A DNA stretch of 64,000 nucleotides from Dolomedes plantarius. Lineage: Eukaryota; Arthropoda; Arachnida; Araneae; Dolomedidae. Shown here one piece after another: positions 60,406 through 64,000 of this stretch; the first letter of the stretch is position 1; the number at the start of each line of letters is the position of its first letter. Where the stretch lies: contig OU015496.1 in assembly GCA_907164885.2 (NCBI GenBank), positions 181,872,374-181,936,373 on the forward strand, given 5' to 3'. A model generated the notes under the pieces. It worked only from the letters and a program-made list of their open reading frames with translations, was not told the origin of the DNA and made no database searches. The position numbers and the translations under genes were made by a program.

Positions 60406-61417
60406 ATGCGAAGAAGTAAGCTAATAAAAGAAAGGACTTCACATATTTTTATAAATAATTTTTAAGTGGATGAACAAAATAAAATTATACTAATATTTTT
60501 AATACTTTCTATGTTGATGTTCTTATAATTGCAATAAAACAAAAGCAAAACACTTTATTCATGTAGATTTTCAGAAGAACAATCTTGGATAATTTTTTTT
60601 AAAAAATAGAAAGCATCATATAGATAAAAGGTAAAACTTCCTATCTCTGGACTGAAGGGAAATAAATAGAGTTTTTGTGCAATTTTAGTGAACTGTAATT
60701 CAAAAACCAGTTACTTCTTACTCATAAAATTTATATGGTAGCTTTATATTACAGAGATGTTTATTATCCTAAGTTTTCAAAATTTTTTACTCAGTCCCTT
60801 TTGAGATATTAACTAGGGAAAACTGCCCAAAACAGGCTTAACACGATTTTTGATGAGCTCTATAAAAAAAGGAAAAGGTATTCAGGATTAAAATTTTTAC
60901 AAGTATCCCTATAAAAAAGTTCTGCAAGAAAAAATATTTAAGGTGATTCTGGTTTCCTTGATAAAAATAAGGGTAGTAAAATGTGGTGTTTGACCTTTTA
61001 TTTCTAACGTTTACAAACTTTTTTTTTTTTTACCTAGATCCTGAAGTCTAATGAAAATACTCTACTAACTTAAAATATAGACAATTTTATGCTCAATATT
61101 TTAGTTCTTTATTCATCTTTATACGTATATAAATACACTATTTTCCGTGAAACATGTTTTCCACCAAACAATGACTACATAGCTGCTTAAAAATGGCCGC
61201 CCGCCCAAACCCCCCCCCCCCCCCCCCCAAAAAAAAAAAATAAATAAATAAATAAAATTATAAGGTCCAAAAAATTTTAATCATGTTTTTAAACTCATAA
61301 AACTATGAAGAAAACTTGATTAAAAAATTAGGCAAATTAAAAATCTCGAACTACTTTACCTCGCCAAATTCGGTGATTTGAAATGGATTGACCCAAAATA
61401 TAACGAATAAATAAATT

Positions 61418-61834
61418 AGAAAAGCCCTAAAGAAAATGTTAAAAATTTGTTTGGAAAAATATTGGAATGAAATTAGCCCTTTTCCATAAATTTTGCTTTA
61501 GTTATTAGATACTTGTTAGTTTTGGTGTTAAAACCAAAATTTTCTTGTGTAAGTTGAGAATTTGTAATCTGCGAAATCTGGTGTTCCAAATAAATTAGAA
61601 ATTCCAAAAGACCCATTAGGAATTCCATCCCAAGATTAGGAATTCCAATAGACTGAATTCCAAATAAATTAGAAAAGCCCTAAAGAAAATGTTAAAAATT
61701 TGTTTGGAAAAATATTGGAATGAAATTAGCCCTTTTCCATAAATTTTGCTTTAGTTATTAGATACTTGTTAGTTTTGGTGTTAAAACCAAAATTTTCTTG
61801 TGTAAGTTGAGAATTTGTAATCTGCGAAATCTGG
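61418..61834. repeat. Tandem duplication of the outer arm
   Basis: The segment 61418-61584 is repeated at about 61668-61834 almost unchanged (both contain CCCTAAAGAAAATGTTAAAA and GAATTTGTAATCTGCGAAAT). The linker holds several GGAATTCC-like units. Confidence 0.93.
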
Positions 61835-61849
61835 TGGAGGTTATCTTAG

Positions 61850-62171
61850 CAAATTTTTCAATCATGATTTTAAATGCATAAAATCATGAAAGTAACTTCT
61901 TTAAAAAAAAATTAGGACAATTAAAATTGTTGAGCAACACCTCCTTGGTGATTGTCTCTTTCATAATTTCCTTGAGAGCATTTTTGGAAGGCAAAAGAAC
62001 CTATCCGTCCCTTAAAATAGGGTTGAGAGTGAAAGAAAGGGGGAAAAGATCTAATAATTTGTTCCACAAAAATCTTTAAAACTTAGAATATTTAAACACT
62101 AGACTTCTTATGATTATAAAATGATTTATGTGTTTACATCGCGTGGGTAGCCATATAAAGAACATTCCCGA

Positions 62172-62230
<59 letters not shown>
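61850..62230. repeat. Diverged arm fragment, then gene-free sequence and (TA)n
   Basis: About 61850-61960 (TTTTTCAATCATGATTTTAA) is a diverged direct copy of the arm interior at about 61270-61380. A (TA)n run occupies 62175-62232. Confidence 0.6.
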
Positions 62231-62235
<5 letters not shown>

Positions 62236-62379
62236 GTACCTCCCTTAACGGACACTCCCGAATAGCGGACACCTCTAATTAACGGACATTTGTACGAGTC
62301 CCAGTCCATTTATATAGGACAATCCATTTATTCCCTCTGGATAGCGGACACTCCGAATAGCGGACAGGTATTTTTGAAA

Positions 62380-62605
62380 GGGCTTGTGGCGGTCCTGTGG
62401 TACAGCGCGCTGGTTTTCGGTTCTGAGGGTGCTCAGATCGAATCCCGGCGTTGCGCCACGAAAAATGCCTCCGTATCGTACCTTCATAGGGGGTAATGCT
62501 GTCCGCCTATATGGTGCCCCCACAATAAAATGGACAGTAAAACTGCTGCGTAGTAAGAGCGAATGTTTGATTACAAGTGCCTCCGCATTGGTTAAAAAAA
62601 AAAAG
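62380..62605 (+). mobile_element. tRNA-derived SINE inside the Tigger element
   Basis: A perfect 13-base duplication GGTATTTTTGAAA flanks it (62367-62379, 62606-62618). The head has CCTGTGGTACAGCGCGCTGG and B-box-like AGATCGAATCC. The tail ACAAGTGCCTCCGCATTGG is followed by an A run. Confidence 0.95.
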
Positions 62606-62779
62606 GGTATTTTTGAAAAACTTTCAATTATTTTGGCAAACATTTCAAAGTTATTCTAACAAGCAAGCTAAAAATATATGCATATTAGTCTTTACAAAGC
62701 CTATATGTTTCCTTAGAAACCTGGATGTTTCAAGAACATTGATGTTCAAAAACTTAGTGTTTCATGTAAGTCAAATAAG

Positions 62780-63990
62780 AAAGCGTGTATGACCGCTGAG
62801 ATAATGAGCGATTGTCTGGTGGAGTTAGACAACAAAATGAAAAAACAAAAGAGAAAAATTATTCTATTCATGGCCAACGCTACTTCCCATCCAAATGATT
62901 TAAAGCTCAAAAGTGTTAATTTAATTTTCTTGCCTCCTAACACTACTTCGATGCTACAGCCACTTGATCAGGGAATTGTATCGTAGTCAATAATACGACA
63001 AGCCTTTCGCTTCAATTACTTTACTACGATACGTTAAACATACTACAACTACAACATTTAATGCAAGTATGTACAGCGAGTTAGAATATATACAGTTAGA
63101 TAGTCAGGATGGCTTCGGCTTCAACGACAGGTCTGGCCTATGAGGCATCTCTGACCAAGAGACCTCCGTCTCTCTGGCACTCAAAAACAGATCTCTTCTC
63201 GTGGACTATTGGGGTCTTCTTTTATACTGTCGGCGAATTCAAAGGGCTTTCTCTGGCGTTTGAAGTGCTGGTATGTGTTCGAAGTTTATGGGATTCTAAA
63301 TGTCACTATAGTGTCAAAAATCTCAAAAGCCCTCGAACCACTCTGAGATTTATGCGTTCTATAACGTCAGAACCGCACATTACAAGAACTTTATGGCCTC
63401 TTATCCTAGAATTTATGAGACCGCCCAGATCAACATTTCGCCCTTGGATGACTTGTTGAGGGGTAGGAATGGGGCATCACATTACTTATATAATTACAAA
63501 TTTCGTGTAGTAATTGAAACAATGTCACAACTTCCTAACACCACTTCGATGCTACAGCCACTTGATCAGGGAATTATTCGCAGCTTTAAATACGATACAG
63601 AAAGCTGCTTCTGACACATGCACTTTCACGGATTATCTCCTGCAAATCTAGCGAAGAGTTGGCAAAATCGGTATCTGTTTTCGTTGCAATTTGATGGACT
63701 ACGTCAGTCCTTAAAAAGGTGGAACCTGGGTGCTTTCTAAAATGTTTTAAGACGGCGGGATTTTTGAGCACAAGCGAAGTAGCAACTGGCAGTACTACTG
63801 AAAAGAACTTGAGGATCTAGTAGCCAATTTGGATTCAAATGTCAGTGTTGAAGAGTATGTCAAGATCGACGACGATTTATGCGTTGAGGAAGAAAACCTG
63901 CATGTTTCCAATTTCCTTCATCGGGACACCACTGAAGCACCTGGCCCTTTCTGAGGATGATGATGAGAAATCGCCAATTGGAAGACTACA
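62780..63990 (+). pseudogene. Tigger (pogo-family) transposase remnant
   Basis: The C-terminal half of a pogo/CENP-B-like DDE transposase. The first part reads LDNKMKKQKRKIILFMANAT, then SVNLIFLPPNTTSMLQPLDQ near 62905-62970. The same NTTSMLQPLDQGI block recurs at 63540-63580, continuing RSFKYDTESCF, then GLSPANLAKSW, then further frames with SNVSVEEYVKIDDDLCVEEE. The 42-bp segment 62936-62977 is repeated at 63534-63575 with one mismatch. The roughly 556 bp between them are unrelated. Catalytic DN before A(S)HP appears changed to AN. Disabled by stops and the insertion. Confidence 0.88.
62978..63533. other. Insert inside the Tigger transposase
   Basis: About 556 bp of less AT-rich sequence with no recognised gene. 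It begins close to TGTATCGTAG and ends near CAATGTCACA, which would suit a solo LTR (TG...CA), but no short target duplication is seen and no partner LTR lies in the window. Confidence 0.45.
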
Positions 63991-64000
63991 AAATCAAAGA

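Larger units (their letters stand above)
57316..61850 (+). mobile_element. Large element with about 0.9-kb inverted arms
   Basis: The left arm (about 57320-58222) is repeated in inverted orientation at about 60693-61850. The arms include a homopolymer tract, T then G at 57661-57718 on the left and C then A at about 61210-61240 on the right. Between the arms lies the remnant of one long plus-strand gene. The right arm is enlarged by a tandem duplication of its outer roughly 167 bp. The ends read ATAACCTCCAC inward, but no target duplication could be resolved. Class is unassigned. Confidence 0.8.
62233..64000 (+). mobile_element. Tigger/pogo-type element, continues past the window
   Basis: The 5' end after the TA run reads GTGGTACCTCCCTTAACGGA, with repeats of AGCGGACA style subterminal sequence. 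A SINE interrupts the 5' part, and the transposase remnant follows from about 62640. The 3' end lies beyond 64000. Confidence 0.85.

Noticed and set aside
62936..63575. 42-bp repeat as a simple target-site duplication
   Set aside because: It is far longer than any standard duplication, and the insert has no matching end structure.

Overview
The window is AT-rich eukaryotic DNA built almost entirely of transposable elements, many nested inside one another. The mix is a BEL/Pao retrotransposon, many Tc1/mariner, pogo/Tigger and hAT elements, Helitron-like repeats and tRNA-derived SINEs with A-rich tails. This points to an arthropod nuclear genome. The element families and the two uncharacterised repeat-encoded proteins remind me of spider or other chelicerate assemblies, but that is an impression from memory. 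I found no convincing single-copy host gene, rRNA, functional tRNA or CRISPR array.

Layout. 0.1-1.4 kb: decayed Tc1 element. 4-5 kb: hAT-like MITE and a palindromic MITE. 6-7 kb: Helitron-like copy and a tRNA-like SINE. 9-9.7 kb: SINE interrupted by a hAT MITE. 10-11.9 kb: IS630-type remnant and a Tc1 element. 13.2-14.3 kb: SINE-like sequence and a hAT element with a nested MITE. 15.1-21.1 kb: nearly intact BEL/Pao element with two LTRs and a perfect target-site duplication. 23.4-25.1 kb: hAT element containing a pogo MITE and a Helitron-like copy. 26.5-29.4 kb: giant palindromic element with an 8-bp target duplication, coding for an uncharacterised protein. 29.8-31.2 kb: Tc1. 32.4 kb: hAT MITE. 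33.1-35.8 kb: Helitron-like copy, SINE and an internally deleted IS630-type element. 37.6-40.9 kb: pogo-type MITE filled by a Tc1 and two Helitron-like copies. 42-43.1 kb: hAT with a nested pogo MITE. 43.8-45.9 kb: mariner interrupted by a hAT. 48-50 kb: Helitron-like copy and a hAT. 50.8-52.2 kb: mariner-like element with arms of about 360 bp. 53-54.4 kb: tandem repeats behind a second Helitron-like end. 54.5 kb: SINE. 55.5-56.8 kb: second pogo-type MITE with a Helitron-like copy. 57.3-61.9 kb: second giant inverted-repeat element with an uncharacterised gene. 62.2-64 kb: Tigger element with a SINE and another insertion.

The parts do not form a pathway. They record successive insertions, many of which can be ordered from target-site duplications and from an uninterrupted paralogue inside the same window. 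The most unusual items are the two long-inverted-repeat elements (26493-29439 and about 57316-61850). Each carries remnants of a large protein family that I recognise only as repeat-associated. In the first, the inverted arms contain the 3' end of the gene itself, so the original 5' end appears to have been replaced by an inverted copy of the 3' end. The youngest item is probably the BEL/Pao element: its LTRs differ at only two of 225 positions, and its single visible lesion is one in-frame stop near the start of Gag.
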